Shown: positions 27,039-35,727 of the stretch, piece after piece
Numbering within the stretch: the first letter of the stretch is position 1
Layout of the letters: each line of letters begins with the position of its first letter
DNA from: JAFLCL01 sp964502175
Lineage (GTDB): Bacteria; Myxococcota_A; Polyangia; Polyangiales; Sandaracinaceae
NCBI GenBank assembly: GCA_964502175.1
Contig: CAZCVE010000011.1
Location: 1 to 64,000 of the forward strand
Direction: 5' to 3'
Length of the DNA stretch: 64,000 nt
Position numbers and translations under genes: made by a program
The notes under the pieces: generated by a model
What the model saw: only the letters and a program-made list of their open reading frames with translations
Told to the model about the DNA's origin: nothing
Databases searched by the model: none

Positions 27039-28012
27039 TGGCGGGCTTGCTCGACGTCATCCTGCTCTACGACTGCAACCTCGCGTGCGACTTCTGCACG
27101 ATCATGGCGGACGCCGATCGCCCCGACGGCACCGCGACCCAGCTGCGCGGGCGATCGCTCTCGGCCGCGAAGGTGCTCGACACGATGAAGCGCGACCGCG
27201 CGCGCGGCTTCGATGCGATCGCGTTCACCGGCGGCGAGCCCACGCTGCGCACGGACCTGCTGCCCCTGATCCGCAAGGCGCGCGAACTCGGCTTCGCCTC
27301 GATCAAGCTGCAGACGAACGGCCTCGTCTTCGCGAGCGACGCGAACCTCGTGCGGGCGTTCGAGGCCGGCGTCACGCGCTGGCACCTCACGATTCACGCG
27401 CACCGCGAGGCCGTGTACGACGCGATCGTGCGCACGCCGGGACGCCACGCGTCGATGGTGGCCGCGCTCGACGCGATGATCGCGCGCGACCTCGACCCGA
27501 TCGTCGACGTGCTGATCTCGCGTCGCACGCTCCCCGACCTCGTGGCCTCGATCGGGTGGCTCGCCGACCGTGGCGTGCGCCGCGTCGATCTGTGGATGGT
27601 GTCTCTCACCGACGCGAACCGAGGGAACGTCCACCAGCTCCCGTCGTACGAGGAGGTGGTGCCCGTCGTCCACGAGGCGCTCGCGATCGCGCGCAGCCGA
27701 GGCGTCGAGGCGCGCTCGCTGCACCTGCCGCGCTGCGTGCTCGGGGGCGATCACGCGCACGCCTGGGATCCGGGCCGCGCGCTCGAGCACGAAGGCCGCG
27801 TGCACGTGCTCTCGCCCGACGACGACTTCGAGCTCACCGCGAGCAAGCTGACGCCGCAGATCAAGGTCGAGGCGTGCGTCGGCTGCGAGCACGACGCGAT
27901 CTGCCCGGGCCTGCGCCCCGACTACCTCGAGGTCTTCGGTGATCGCGAGATCGCCCTCCGACGAGGGCAAGCTGCGCGTCTGGCCCCGAAGCGAGCGCTC
28001 CGAACCACATGA
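27038..28012 (+). CDS. Radical SAM protein (stand-alone core)
   Basis: The protein is 324 aa. The ATG at 27038 shares its A with the stop of the tandem radical SAM gene (TGATG), so the pair is co-translated. CNLACDFC (C13, C17, C20), FTGGEPT, and WHLTIHAHRE define the core. The C-terminus has CVGCEHDAICPG, the same CxxC-x5-C-G motif as the other two proteins, probably an auxiliary iron-sulfur site. Length is close to the minimal radical SAM barrel plus that motif. No precursor peptide, transporter or peptidase sits nearby, so the modified substrate, peptide or metabolite, cannot be named. Confidence 0.9.
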   Translation: MAGLLDVILLYDCNLACDFCTIMADADRPDGTATQLRGRSLSAAKVLDTMKRDRARGFDAIAFTGGEPTLRTDLLPLIRKARELGFASIKLQTNGLVFASDANLVRAFEAGVTRWHLTIHAHREAVYDAIVRTPGRHASMVAALDAMIARDLDPIVDVLISRRTLPDLVASIGWLADRGVRRVDLWMVSLTDANRGNVHQLPSYEEVVPVVHEALAIARSRGVEARSLHLPRCVLGGDHAHAWDPGRALEHEGRVHVLSPDDDFELTASKLTPQIKVEACVGCEHDAICPGLRPDYLEVFGDREIALRRGQAARLAPKRALRTT

Positions 28013-28033
28013 ACCCCACGCAACTCAGTTGTC

Positions 28034-28114
28034 CGCGGCGCAAGCGCCGCGCGTTGGGGGCGTTGCCCCAAACCCCGTATGACAGTTCGATCCCGAGAAA
28101 CGAAAGTTTCTCGG
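28034..28114. terminator. Hairpin cluster between convergent genes (bidirectional terminator / REP-like)
   Basis: Three stems lie in the 112-bp gap between the radical SAM gene and the ROK gene. GCGGCGC and GCGCCGC enclose AA near 28034-28050, a GGGGC/GCCCC stem follows, and a perfect 9-bp stem (CCGAGAAAC 28093-28101, GTTTCTCGG 28106-28114) closes on a GAAA tetraloop. The last is a good candidate for a terminator read in both directions, although a U-tract is lacking. The compact multi-hairpin layout also resembles repetitive extragenic palindromes. Confidence 0.6.
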
Positions 28115-28124
28115 TCTCTCAGTC

Positions 28125-29021
28125 TCACGTGGGCCACAGCCACGCGGCGCCTCGCACGCCTCCGGAGTCACCGTGCGCGGCCTTCACGACGGGGACGTCG
28201 ACGTAGTCGCTGAACACCCACCGGGGAAGGTGCGCGCAGACGAGCGGATAGACGACGTCGAGGTTGGACATCCCGCCGCCGATCACGATCACGTCGGGAT
28301 CGAGCACGTCGATCACCGTCGCGAGCGAGCGCGCCATGCGGTCCGCGTACCGAGACACGCTCTCGCTCGCGCGCCGGTCTCCCACACGCGCGGCCTCCGC
28401 GATCGCGACGGCATCCATGTCGGCTCCGCCGCGTCGTGCGTGATCCGAAGCGAAGCCGGGACCCGAGAGCCACGTCTCGATGCAGCCGCGCTTGCCGCAG
28501 TAACACGACGGGCCAGGCAGCTCGTCGTCGCGCGCCCAGGGCAGTGGGTTGTGTCCCCACTCGCCCGCCACGCCGTGTCGTCCCGCGTGCACGCGCCGAT
28601 CGATCACCACGCCCGCGCCCGTGCCGGTACCGACGATCACACCGAAGACGACGCGCGCGTCCTTCGCCGCGCCGTCGACGGCCTCGGACAGCGCGAAGCA
28701 GTTCGCGTCGTTCGCCATGCGGATCTCGCGACCGAGCGCATCGGCGACGAGGCGATCGAGCGGCAGACCGTTCAGCACCGTCGTGTTCGATCCGCGAAGG
28801 AGCCCCGTCTTCGGCGACAGCGACCCGGGCGTTCCGATGCCGACGGTGCAGCGCGCTGCGACGTCTGCTTCGAGCGCGAGGACGAGGCCCGCGATCGCGC
28901 GCACGATCGCATCGGCGTCGTCCTTCGGCGTGGCGATGCGACGTCGCGCGCGCTCGCGTCCCTCGTCGTCGAGCGCGAGCCCTTCGATCTTCGTGCCTCC
29001 GAGATCGATGCCGATGCGCAT
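28125..29021 (-). CDS. ROK-family sugar kinase
   Basis: The protein is 298 aa from ATG 29021. The phosphate-1 motif is RIGIDLGGTKIEGLAL; the catalytic base lies in RMANDANCFALSEA; VGTGTGAGVV is phosphate-2. The ROK zinc site is GEWGHNPLPW followed by CYCGKRGCIETWLSGPGF, and the C-terminal VIVIGGGMSN is the adenosine motif. This set fits glucokinase or fructokinase-type enzymes with no N-terminal DNA-binding domain, so it is a kinase rather than a repressor. It starts 4 bp after the stop of the small membrane protein, placing it in the sigma-factor transcript. Confidence 0.9.
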   Translation of the reverse strand: MRIGIDLGGTKIEGLALDDEGRERARRRIATPKDDADAIVRAIAGLVLALEADVAARCTVGIGTPGSLSPKTGLLRGSNTTVLNGLPLDRLVADALGREIRMANDANCFALSEAVDGAAKDARVVFGVIVGTGTGAGVVIDRRVHAGRHGVAGEWGHNPLPWARDDELPGPSCYCGKRGCIETWLSGPGFASDHARRGGADMDAVAIAEAARVGDRRASESVSRYADRMARSLATVIDVLDPDVIVIGGGMSNLDVVYPLVCAHLPRWVFSDYVDVPVVKAAHGDSGGVRGAAWLWPT

Positions 29022-29025
29022 CGCT

Positions 29026-29292
29026 TCAGCCGAAGATCTCGACCAGCTTCGACAGCGCGCCCGCCGCGTAGACGACGCCTGCCACGAGCAACGTCGCCGG
29101 CACGAGCGCGTCTTGCCAGAGGAACGCGCTGCGGCTCTCGGTGCCCTCGTAGCTCGCGCGCGCCGCGCGCTGGACACGCATGCGGAGCGACGCATCGATG
29201 GGCTCGACAGGCAGCGCGCGCTCGAGCTCGCCGCGCTCGCCAACCGTGGGGGGGCTCGGACTTCCATCGCGGTCGGGTCGAGTGTCGCTCAT
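29026..29292 (-). CDS. Small single-helix membrane protein, possible anti-sigma partner
   Basis: The protein is 88 aa: an acidic, Pro-rich N-terminus, a short helical segment (IDASLRMRVQRAARASYEG), then one membrane helix (ALVPATLLVAGVVYAAGALS). Its ATG overlaps the stop of the ECF sigma gene by 4 bp. The position directly after an ECF sigma factor and the topology (cytoplasmic N-terminus, one helix) are what one expects of an anti-sigma factor, but it is much shorter than usual and shows no zinc-binding HxxxCxxC motif. The assignment is by context. Confidence 0.7.
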   Translation of the reverse strand: MSDTRPDRDGSPSPPTVGERGELERALPVEPIDASLRMRVQRAARASYEGTESRSAFLWQDALVPATLLVAGVVYAAGALSKLVEIFG

Positions 29293-29900
29293 GACGTCCT
29301 CCGCAGCGCGCCGCCCGGCGCTCGCTTCTTCTCCAGACGGGCCATCGCATCGGCGAGCTCGGCGCGCGCGCGAGACAAGCGCTTCCTCACGGCGTCTTCC
29401 TTCAGGCCGAGCACGACGCTCGCGTCGGCGCTGCTCATGCCCTCGATCGTGACGAGCAGGAGCACCTCGCGAGAGGCGTCGGGCAGCTCGTAGAACGCGC
29501 GCTGGAGCGCCGCGGCGCGCTCTCGCGCTTCCATCTGATCCTCGAGGTCCATGCGCTCGGGCTCCGGCTCGAGCGCGCTCAGCTCACGCTTGCGCAGATC
29601 GAACAGCAGGAAGCGCCGGGCGTTGCGGTGCTTGTTGCGCGCGATCGTGTAGAGCCACGGGAGAAGGCGGCTCTGCTCTTCGAGCGACTCGGCGTGCCGA
29701 GAGGCCGCGAGCCACGTCTCCTGGAAGAGGTCCGCGGCTTCGTCGCGCCGGCCCGTGAGGCGCAGGAGGAACGCCCAGATCCGCTCCTGATGGAGGGCGT
29801 ACATGCGATCGAACGCGCCTCGCTGGCGGGTACGCAGCGCGCGCACGAGCGCGAGCTCATCCTCGCGCGTCTCGTCCTCTTCTGTGAGCGGCTCGCTCAT
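29289..29900 (-). CDS. ECF RNA polymerase sigma factor
   Basis: The protein is 203 aa. Region 2 is RGAFDRMYALHQERIWAFLL followed by RDEAADLFQETWLAA (the -10 recognition helix) and LLPWLYTIARNKHRNARR. Region 4 is LPDASREVLLLVTIEGMSSA followed by VVLGLKEDAVRKRLSRAR, the helix-turn-helix for -35 binding. Length and domain order are normal for sigma-70 ECF factors. The downstream overlapping gene encodes a small membrane protein, which may control it, and the ROK kinase follows. Its regulon cannot be read from the window. Confidence 0.9.
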   Translation of the reverse strand: MSEPLTEEDETREDELALVRALRTRQRGAFDRMYALHQERIWAFLLRLTGRRDEAADLFQETWLAASRHAESLEEQSRLLPWLYTIARNKHRNARRFLLFDLRKRELSALEPEPERMDLEDQMEARERAAALQRAFYELPDASREVLLLVTIEGMSSADASVVLGLKEDAVRKRLSRARAELADAMARLEKKRAPGGALRRTS

Positions 29901-29964
29901 CGGCTCGCATCGTACAACCCGCGATCGGGCGACGCGTGACCGACTTTCGCTTCATGCTCTGGCC

Positions 29965-30408
29965 ATGACCGAGCACCGAACCCGCATCGAGTGGTCCCGC
30001 AACGCCGACGTCCCGTTCGAATACGCGCGCTACACGCGCGATCACCGCGTCTCGATGGAGACCGGCCTCGTCTTCCCGATGTCGGCAGCCCTCGCCTACA
30101 AAGGCAACCCGTCGATGACGAACCCCGAGGAGCTGCTCGTCGCGGCGCTCTCGAGCTGCCACATGCTGACGTTCCTCGCGATCGCCGCGAAGAAGGGCCT
30201 CGTCGTCGAGCGCTACGAAGACGAGGCCATCGGCGTCCTCGAGCGCCCCAGCGGCGCCCCGACCCAGATCACGCGCTGCGTGCTCCGCCCGCGCATCACG
30301 TTCTCGGGCGATCCGCCCGACGACGAGACGCTCGCGAAGCTCCACGACGAGGCGCACCACGGCTGCTTCATCGCCAACTCGGTGAAGACCACCGTGACGG
30401 TCGAGTGA
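29965..30408 (+). CDS. OsmC-family peroxiredoxin
   Basis: The protein is 147 aa from ATG 29965. The two redox cysteines are in EELLVAALSSCHMLTFLAIA and HHGCFIANSV, the hallmark positions of OsmC/Ohr proteins. The N-terminal strand region (MTEHRTRIEWSRNADVPFEY; SMETGLVFPMSAALAYKGNP) fits the OsmC branch more than Ohr. It should reduce organic hydroperoxides in the cytoplasm. It is divergent from the sigma-factor gene with about 64 bp between starts, so the promoters face each other. Confidence 0.9.
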   Translation: MTEHRTRIEWSRNADVPFEYARYTRDHRVSMETGLVFPMSAALAYKGNPSMTNPEELLVAALSSCHMLTFLAIAAKKGLVVERYEDEAIGVLERPSGAPTQITRCVLRPRITFSGDPPDDETLAKLHDEAHHGCFIANSVKTTVTVE

Positions 30409-30456
30409 TCGCGCCGCTACGAATGATCACGTCGCGTGGGGCGCCCTGCGGCGAGT

Positions 30457-30469
30457 GACCCGAAGGGTC
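30457..30469. terminator. Small hairpin between convergent genes
   Basis: GACCC (30457-30461), loop GAA, GGGTC (30465-30469) lies in the 69-bp gap between the OsmC gene and the hypothetical gene ending at 30478. A 5-bp stem without a T-run is a weak terminator candidate. Confidence 0.35.
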
Positions 30470-30477
30470 GCGAGGAG

Positions 30478-30912
30478 TTACGGCATCACGAAGCGGTCGA
30501 CGCCTAGCGCCCAGCGCACCTCGTCGATGGCGGCGCCGACACCGTCGACCGTCTTCACGTAGGTGACCTCGTGCCAGACGTCGAGCGTCACGGCGGCGTC
30601 CATCGGGTCCTTCACCTCGACGGTGCCCGACGCGACCTCGGCGAAGCCACGCGCGAGCGCGCCGGATCCGACCAACTTGCGAACGCGGGAGAAGAGCTCG
30701 TCTTCGGCGGTGTCGGGGTAGTCCGAGCGCTGGGTCCGCGCAGCGAAGCGAACTTCGAGGGCCTCACCCTGCGCGAGGAACACGCGCACGCCCGAGTCCA
30801 TGATGTGCGAGCGCACGCGCTCTGCGACGTGGACCTCCGTCGGCCGAGATCGGTAGACCTCGAGGCCGGCGTGAACGAGGGATTCCTTGAGCTGTTTCGC
30901 GTCCAGAGACAT
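30478..30912 (-). CDS. Hypothetical protein
   Basis: The protein is 144 aa from ATG 30912; 28 residues of open frame upstream are Arg/Ser/Pro-rich and left out. It is a soluble alpha/beta protein without signal: LKESLVHAGLEVYRSRPTEV, VRVFLAQGEALEVRFAAR, FAEVASGTVEVKDPMDAAVT and TLDVWHEVTYVKTVDG. No family was recognised. Codon use is typical of the genome. It stands alone between convergent OsmC and the divergent region before the amidohydrolase gene. Confidence 0.7.
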   Translation of the reverse strand: MSLDAKQLKESLVHAGLEVYRSRPTEVHVAERVRSHIMDSGVRVFLAQGEALEVRFAARTQRSDYPDTAEDELFSRVRKLVGSGALARGFAEVASGTVEVKDPMDAAVTLDVWHEVTYVKTVDGVGAAIDEVRWALGVDRFVMP

Positions 30913-31047
30913 CTGCGGGCAGTCACTCGTGCGCCACGGAGGCGTGGCGCCGAAAGGTGGAGAGGTCCGCCCGCGAGAACGGTCCGACTCTATCACCCGT
31001 CGCTCGGCGGGCCAACGCGGCGCGTCAGCCCGCGCGCGACGACGAGC

Positions 31048-33621
31048 TCAGGGGCTGACGATGTCGGCGGCGTCGCGCGGGTTGATCTTCGTGTTCGAGA
31101 AGCGGAACGCGAGCGGACCCGTGATCGACGTGAAGGTCGTGCCGACCGTGCGGAACGCCGCGATCGGCGTCATCCAGTCGTCCATGCGGAGGCCGCCAGT
31201 GACGGCGAGCTCACCGAAGTCCATCGGCGCATCGGGGTTCGCGTTCGTGACCGCGACGCCCATGACGCGGACGAGTACGCCCTCGAGCGCCGCCGCGCGC
31301 GCCCCGCCGGTGGCGATCTCCGCAGGAGCCACGACGACCGGATCGGGGATCGTGCCCGCGCCCATCGACGTGACCGTGATCATCTGGATCTGCCACTGCC
31401 CCGAGAAGAGGTTCACCTCACCGCTCACCGAGACCGCCTCGCCGCGCGTGCGACCCGCGGGGGCAGACGACGTGAAGATGAAGAGGCCCGAGTAGTCGAC
31501 GCCGTCGTACGACGGATCGGTCGACGGCACCTGGATGAAGAAGCCGTTCGGCGTGATCGCCGTGATGACGCCGCGGAGATCGCTGGCCATCGTCGCGTCC
31601 GGGATCGTGCCGCGCTTGATGGAGTAGATCGACACCGGGCACGTGGCCGCGCCGGGGTTCGAGACATCGGGGCACGCGTCGCAGACGTCGCCCTTGCCAT
31701 CCATGTCGCGGTCGGCCTGATCGACGTTCGCGATCGCCGGGCAGTTGTCCATCGCGTCGCGGAGGCCGTCGCGGTCACGATCGAGCGGGTCCACCGTCGC
31801 GCACTCCGTCGTGTCGGCGTCGAGCGGACACGCGTCGCAGGTGTCGCCCTCTCCGTCCATGTCGGAGTCGGCCTGCATCCCCATGTCGAGCGGGCGGATC
31901 GGGTTGAACATCGTGGGGCAGTTGTCGCCCGCCTCGATGCCGTCGCCGTCGGGGTCGGTGGCGCTGACGAGGCCGGAGTAGCGCGTCGAGCCGAGCACCG
32001 AGGCTGCAGCGCCATTGCGCTCCGGACGACACGACGGCTCGTTGAGCGGCTCGCCACAGACGAAGGGCGGCTGCGCGGCGCGGCCCATCTGCGCGTCCGC
32101 GACGAGCGCGTCGTAGGTCGCGCCCGCCTCGCGCATCACGCATGCGCGCTTGGCGACGGTGCAGACGTCGATCATGTCGCAGCCCGCGCCGCCGCCGGGC
32201 ACGACGTCCATGAGGACGGCGTCGCCATAGAGCGGAAGGCCGCCGCGGAGCACGAGCACCACGTCAGGCGCCTGCGCGTCGATCACCGCACGGTGATCCA
32301 CGTTCACGCGCGAGTTGAAGATCGCGAGATCCGCGACGAGGCCGACCGCGATGGTGCCGATCGCGTCGTCCATCGCCATCGCGACAGCGCCGTTGCGCGT
32401 CGCCATCATCCACAGCTCTTCGTCCGTGAAGTGCGACGCGAAGTAGGTCGCGTTGAGCTCGTCCGCGCACTGGAGCTCACGGAGCATGTTCATCGAGCCC
32501 GTGCTCACCCAGTCGGTGCCGAGCGCGATCTGGACGCCCATGCGGTCGTACTCGGGCACGCGCGCGGTGTCGCCGTAGAGCGTGATGTTCGTGCGCGGCG
32601 ACCAGATCAGCATCGTGCCGTCGATCGCCATCTCTTGCATGTCGACAGGCAGGAGCGCGGCGCCATGCACGATCGCCGTCTGGTCCTGGATGAGATCGTT
32701 GGCGCCCTCGCGGCTGCACAGGAACTCGTTGCGACCCTCGGCGTCGATCCCCTCGGCCAGGTGCGGGGTGTAGCTGTCCGAGGCCATGACGGTGCTCGCC
32801 GTGTCGCGGCCCGAGCCGTACGAGCAGCCTGTCGCGTTGAGCGTTCCGTCCGAGTCGTCGAGCGGGAACGTCTGGTACTGCACCTCGGGCTGCGTGAGAC
32901 GCGCCTCGTGCATGGACACGCGATCGACGTTGCGCACGAAGCCCGTGCGGCCGCCCGAGCCGTTCACGCTCGTGGCTCCGCCCATCACCATGCGGAGCTC
33001 GGCGAGCTCGGTCTCGGCCTCGCCCTCCGTCATGTTCGACGAGATGCGCGTGTGGCTGCGGATGCCGCGGCGCCAGTCGTGGCGGTGCTCGTAGCGCTCG
33101 TCGGTGCGCGCGTACGGCGTGCCCTGGAAGGTGAGGTGCTCGTGGCTGTTGATGAGACCGGGGCTGAGCACGCCGTCGGGGCAGCTGATGCGCGTCGCGC
33201 CCGAGGCGCCCGCAGAGGTCGAGCAGTCGCAGCCGACGCAGGCGATCGCGCCCATCGTGTCGACGAGGACCTGACCGCCACGGAAGACCTCGCCCGGCGT
33301 GAGCACGTCGGCGGTGATGAGGAGGTTGCCGTCGCCGGCCGTGGCTTCGCACGCGCCGCTGGGGAGGGAGGGAAGCGAGTCGCCGGGACACACGGTGATC
33401 GTCGGTCCCATGGACGGCACGCCGCTGTCGGGGCGGTCGGGACGGAACGCATCGACAGGCGCGCCCGCGTCGAGGTCTGCGTCCGTGCCAGGCGCGATGA
33501 ACGCGTCGATCGGCGTCCCTGCGTCGAGGCGCGGTGGCGTGGGGCCGCAGCCGATCACACCAACGGCCACCACCGAGACTGCCAAGAGAGAAGCGAGCGA
33601 GAGACGGAACGACGAGCGCAT
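31048..33621 (-). CDS. Amidohydrolase-family lipoprotein with thrombospondin-3-like repeats
   Basis: The protein is 857 aa from ATG 33621 (GGAGG at 4 nt). The lipobox is VGVIGC (Cys25), with a DAG linker to about residue 70. Residues 95-460 are an amidohydrolase: SPGLINSHEHLTF (His160, His162), VHGAALLPVDMQEM, IALGTDWVSTGS and a C-terminal VGLVADLAIFN strand, in the order of imidazolonepropionase/chlorohydrolase-like enzymes. Residues about 560-660 contain Asp-rich calcium-type repeats (DPDGDGIEAGDNCP; DMDGEGDTCDACP; DRDRDGLRDAMDNCP; DMDGKGDVCDACP), and an OB-like beta region closes the protein. It is probably on the cell surface. The substrate is unknown. Confidence 0.85.
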   Translation of the reverse strand: MRSSFRLSLASLLAVSVVAVGVIGCGPTPPRLDAGTPIDAFIAPGTDADLDAGAPVDAFRPDRPDSGVPSMGPTITVCPGDSLPSLPSGACEATAGDGNLLITADVLTPGEVFRGGQVLVDTMGAIACVGCDCSTSAGASGATRISCPDGVLSPGLINSHEHLTFQGTPYARTDERYEHRHDWRRGIRSHTRISSNMTEGEAETELAELRMVMGGATSVNGSGGRTGFVRNVDRVSMHEARLTQPEVQYQTFPLDDSDGTLNATGCSYGSGRDTASTVMASDSYTPHLAEGIDAEGRNEFLCSREGANDLIQDQTAIVHGAALLPVDMQEMAIDGTMLIWSPRTNITLYGDTARVPEYDRMGVQIALGTDWVSTGSMNMLRELQCADELNATYFASHFTDEELWMMATRNGAVAMAMDDAIGTIAVGLVADLAIFNSRVNVDHRAVIDAQAPDVVLVLRGGLPLYGDAVLMDVVPGGGAGCDMIDVCTVAKRACVMREAGATYDALVADAQMGRAAQPPFVCGEPLNEPSCRPERNGAAASVLGSTRYSGLVSATDPDGDGIEAGDNCPTMFNPIRPLDMGMQADSDMDGEGDTCDACPLDADTTECATVDPLDRDRDGLRDAMDNCPAIANVDQADRDMDGKGDVCDACPDVSNPGAATCPVSIYSIKRGTIPDATMASDLRGVITAITPNGFFIQVPSTDPSYDGVDYSGLFIFTSSAPAGRTRGEAVSVSGEVNLFSGQWQIQMITVTSMGAGTIPDPVVVAPAEIATGGARAAALEGVLVRVMGVAVTNANPDAPMDFGELAVTGGLRMDDWMTPIAAFRTVGTTFTSITGPLAFRFSNTKINPRDAADIVSP

Positions 33622-33758
33622 GAGGCCTCCGAAGAGCCCTACCAAGAAGCGCCAGGTGCTCCGCGTCAAGGCGCGATGCGCCTTCGACACGAATTCGCGC
33701 CCGGGGGGCGCGAACAGGAGATCAACGCGTGGCTCGTTTGCCTCTACGCTCCGCGCCC

Positions 33759-34958
33759 ATGCCGACGGCCGATCACGCACGGTTTCTCCTCGATCCGAGT
33801 GTCACGTTCCTCAACCACGGCTCGTTCGGCGCGTGCCCGCGCGTGGTGATCGAGGCCCAGCAGGATCTGCAGCGCCGGCTCGAGCGCGAGCCCGTGCGCT
33901 TCTTCGTGCGCGAGGCGTCGCGTCGCATCGACGCGGCGCGCGAGGAGATCGCGACGTTCGTGGGCAGCGCACCCGAGAACCTGGTGTTCGTGCGCAACGC
34001 GACCGAGGGCGTGGCGTCGGTGCTGGCGTCGCTGCGATTCGAGCGCGGCGACGAGATCGTCACGACCGATCACGCCTACGGCGCGTGCAAGAACGCGCTC
34101 GAGCGCGTGGCCTCACGCGACGGAGTGCGCGTCGTCGTCGCGAAGGTGCCGTTCCCGATCGCGAGCGCGTCGGAGGTGACGAGCGCGATCGATGACGTGA
34201 TCACGGCGAGGACGAAGCTCGCGCTGATCGATCACGTGACGAGCCCGACGGGTCTCGTGTTCCCGCTCGCAGAGATCGTCTCGCGCCTCGAGGGCCGCGG
34301 CGTGCGTGTGCTCGTCGATGGCGCGCACGGCCCGGGCATGGTCCCGCTCGCGCTCGATGCGCTCGGTGCCAGCTACTACACGGGCAACTTGCACAAGTGG
34401 TGCTGCGCGCCGAAGGGAGCTGGTCTCCTTCACGTGCGCGCGGATCGCGCGAGCGAGATCCACCCTGCGGTCACGAGCCACGGCATGAAGAGCCGACGCG
34501 CGCGACCGAAGCTGTGGGAGGAATTCGACTGGACGGGCACGAGCGATCCGACCGCGTGGCTGTGTGCGCCGCTCGCGATCCGCGAGGTCGGCGCGATGCG
34601 CGCGGGGGGCTGGCCGGCCGTGGTCGACACGATGCGGGCGACCGCGCTGCGGACCCAGCGCGTGCTGTGCGACGCGCTCGGGATCGACCTGCCCGCCCCC
34701 GCGGACATGATCGGATCCCTCGTCTCCGTGCCGCTGCCCGACGCGACGGGCCCCGCGCCGACGAGCTCTTGGGACGTCGATCCCCTCGGCCAGCGCCTCG
34801 AGGACGCGCACCGCATCCAAGTGCCCGTGATGGGCTGGCCTTCACATCCGAAGCGCCTCGTGCGCGTCGCGTGCCCGCTCTACGTCGGCGACGACGACGT
34901 CGCGAAGCTCGTCGCGGGGCTGCGCTCGGAGCTGGGCGGAGTGCTCACTCCACGTTGA
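33759..34958 (+). CDS. PLP-dependent class V aminotransferase, isopenicillin-N-epimerase-like
   Basis: The protein is 399 aa from ATG 33759; GTG 33729 would add a short basic stretch. The N-terminal VTFLNHGSFGACPRVVIEAQ and the PLP site YTGNLHKWCCAPKG (Lys) match the CefD-like branch of class V aminotransferases, along with RGVRVLVDGAHGPGM (Asp binding the pyridine N) and DHVTSPTGLVFPL. Family members include epimerases, desulfurases and lyases; the exact reaction cannot be read. It is divergent from the amidohydrolase gene (137-bp gap) and overlaps the end of the Tat-exported gene by 14 bp. Confidence 0.85.
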   Translation: MPTADHARFLLDPSVTFLNHGSFGACPRVVIEAQQDLQRRLEREPVRFFVREASRRIDAAREEIATFVGSAPENLVFVRNATEGVASVLASLRFERGDEIVTTDHAYGACKNALERVASRDGVRVVVAKVPFPIASASEVTSAIDDVITARTKLALIDHVTSPTGLVFPLAEIVSRLEGRGVRVLVDGAHGPGMVPLALDALGASYYTGNLHKWCCAPKGAGLLHVRADRASEIHPAVTSHGMKSRRARPKLWEEFDWTGTSDPTAWLCAPLAIREVGAMRAGGWPAVVDTMRATALRTQRVLCDALGIDLPAPADMIGSLVSVPLPDATGPAPTSSWDVDPLGQRLEDAHRIQVPVMGWPSHPKRLVRVACPLYVGDDDVAKLVAGLRSELGGVLTPR

Positions 34959-35631
34959 TCGCAGCCGAGGGCGGGGAGACCTGGCCGAGTTGATCGACGA
35001 ACGTGAGCACCATCGTGAGCGGACCGTCGGGCGGGGCCTGCCAACCCGGTGGTGTGCAGCGCGGCGTGAACGGGATCGGAAAGTTGTTCTGCCCCGCGAC
35101 GACGCTCGCCCAGAGCCCGATGTCCTGCGCGCCGTTCCACTGCGCGCGGACGACGATCGTGCCGGGCGGCACGGGAAACGTGAGGTCGACGAGGATCTCG
35201 CTGCGCGTCTGACCGCTGCCCATCTCCGTCGACGCAACACGGCGCGCCGCGCGCACGGCCGGGGCGGTGGCAGGCGCGGGACGCGGCGCGCGCAGGCTGA
35301 CCGTCAGCTCGCTCGGCGCGGTGACGCCGTCGAGCGTGTAGATGCCCGCGCGCAGGATGTTCTCGGAGACGCGGAAGAGGCCGGGCCCGATCGGCGAGGC
35401 GACGAGCGGCGTACGTCGACGAAAGCGCATGAGGCCGATCGCGAGCTGAGGCTCGGGACGCGAGTCCGCGACGACGAGCCCGAACCCCGTGCGAGGCAGC
35501 GGCGCACCGGTCGGGGTGAGCAGGCGCGGCGTCGCGCAGACGTCCTGCGCGAGCAGCAGCGAACTGAATGGAATCGACGACGCGGCGACGAACGAAGCCG
35601 AACCGAGCAGCAAGTCACGGCGAGAGAGCAT
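34945..35631 (-). CDS. Tat-exported protein, unknown function
   Basis: The protein is 228 aa from ATG 35631, where MLSRRDLLLGSASFVAASSI forms a twin-arginine signal (SRRDLLL). The frame is open upstream, but that is not signal-like. The mature part is beta-rich: LIGLMRFR-like strands, GLFRVSENILRAGIYTLDG, LTFPVPPGTIVVRAQWNG and GPLTMVLTFVDQLGQVSP, perhaps two immunoglobulin-like domains. It has only two cysteines and no metal motif. Tat export suggests folding before secretion. No family was recognised. Confidence 0.75.
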   Translation of the reverse strand: MLSRRDLLLGSASFVAASSIPFSSLLLAQDVCATPRLLTPTGAPLPRTGFGLVVADSRPEPQLAIGLMRFRRRTPLVASPIGPGLFRVSENILRAGIYTLDGVTAPSELTVSLRAPRPAPATAPAVRAARRVASTEMGSGQTRSEILVDLTFPVPPGTIVVRAQWNGAQDIGLWASVVAGQNNFPIPFTPRCTPPGWQAPPDGPLTMVLTFVDQLGQVSPPSAAINVE

Positions 35632-35727
35632 CCGCGGAGCATGCCTGAAAACGCCGAGCGCACCGAGCGTCCGCGGCTTGGCGACAAAGCACGCAACCCG
35701 TCGCCGCAACCGCCGATGAGGGCCGCC

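Noticed and set aside
30571..33849. Plus-strand open frame of more than 1000 codons opposite the amidohydrolase gene
   Set aside because: It is the antisense of a clear lipoprotein-amidohydrolase. The translation is Arg/Val/Glu/Asp-biased with no domain, a usual effect of very high GC.
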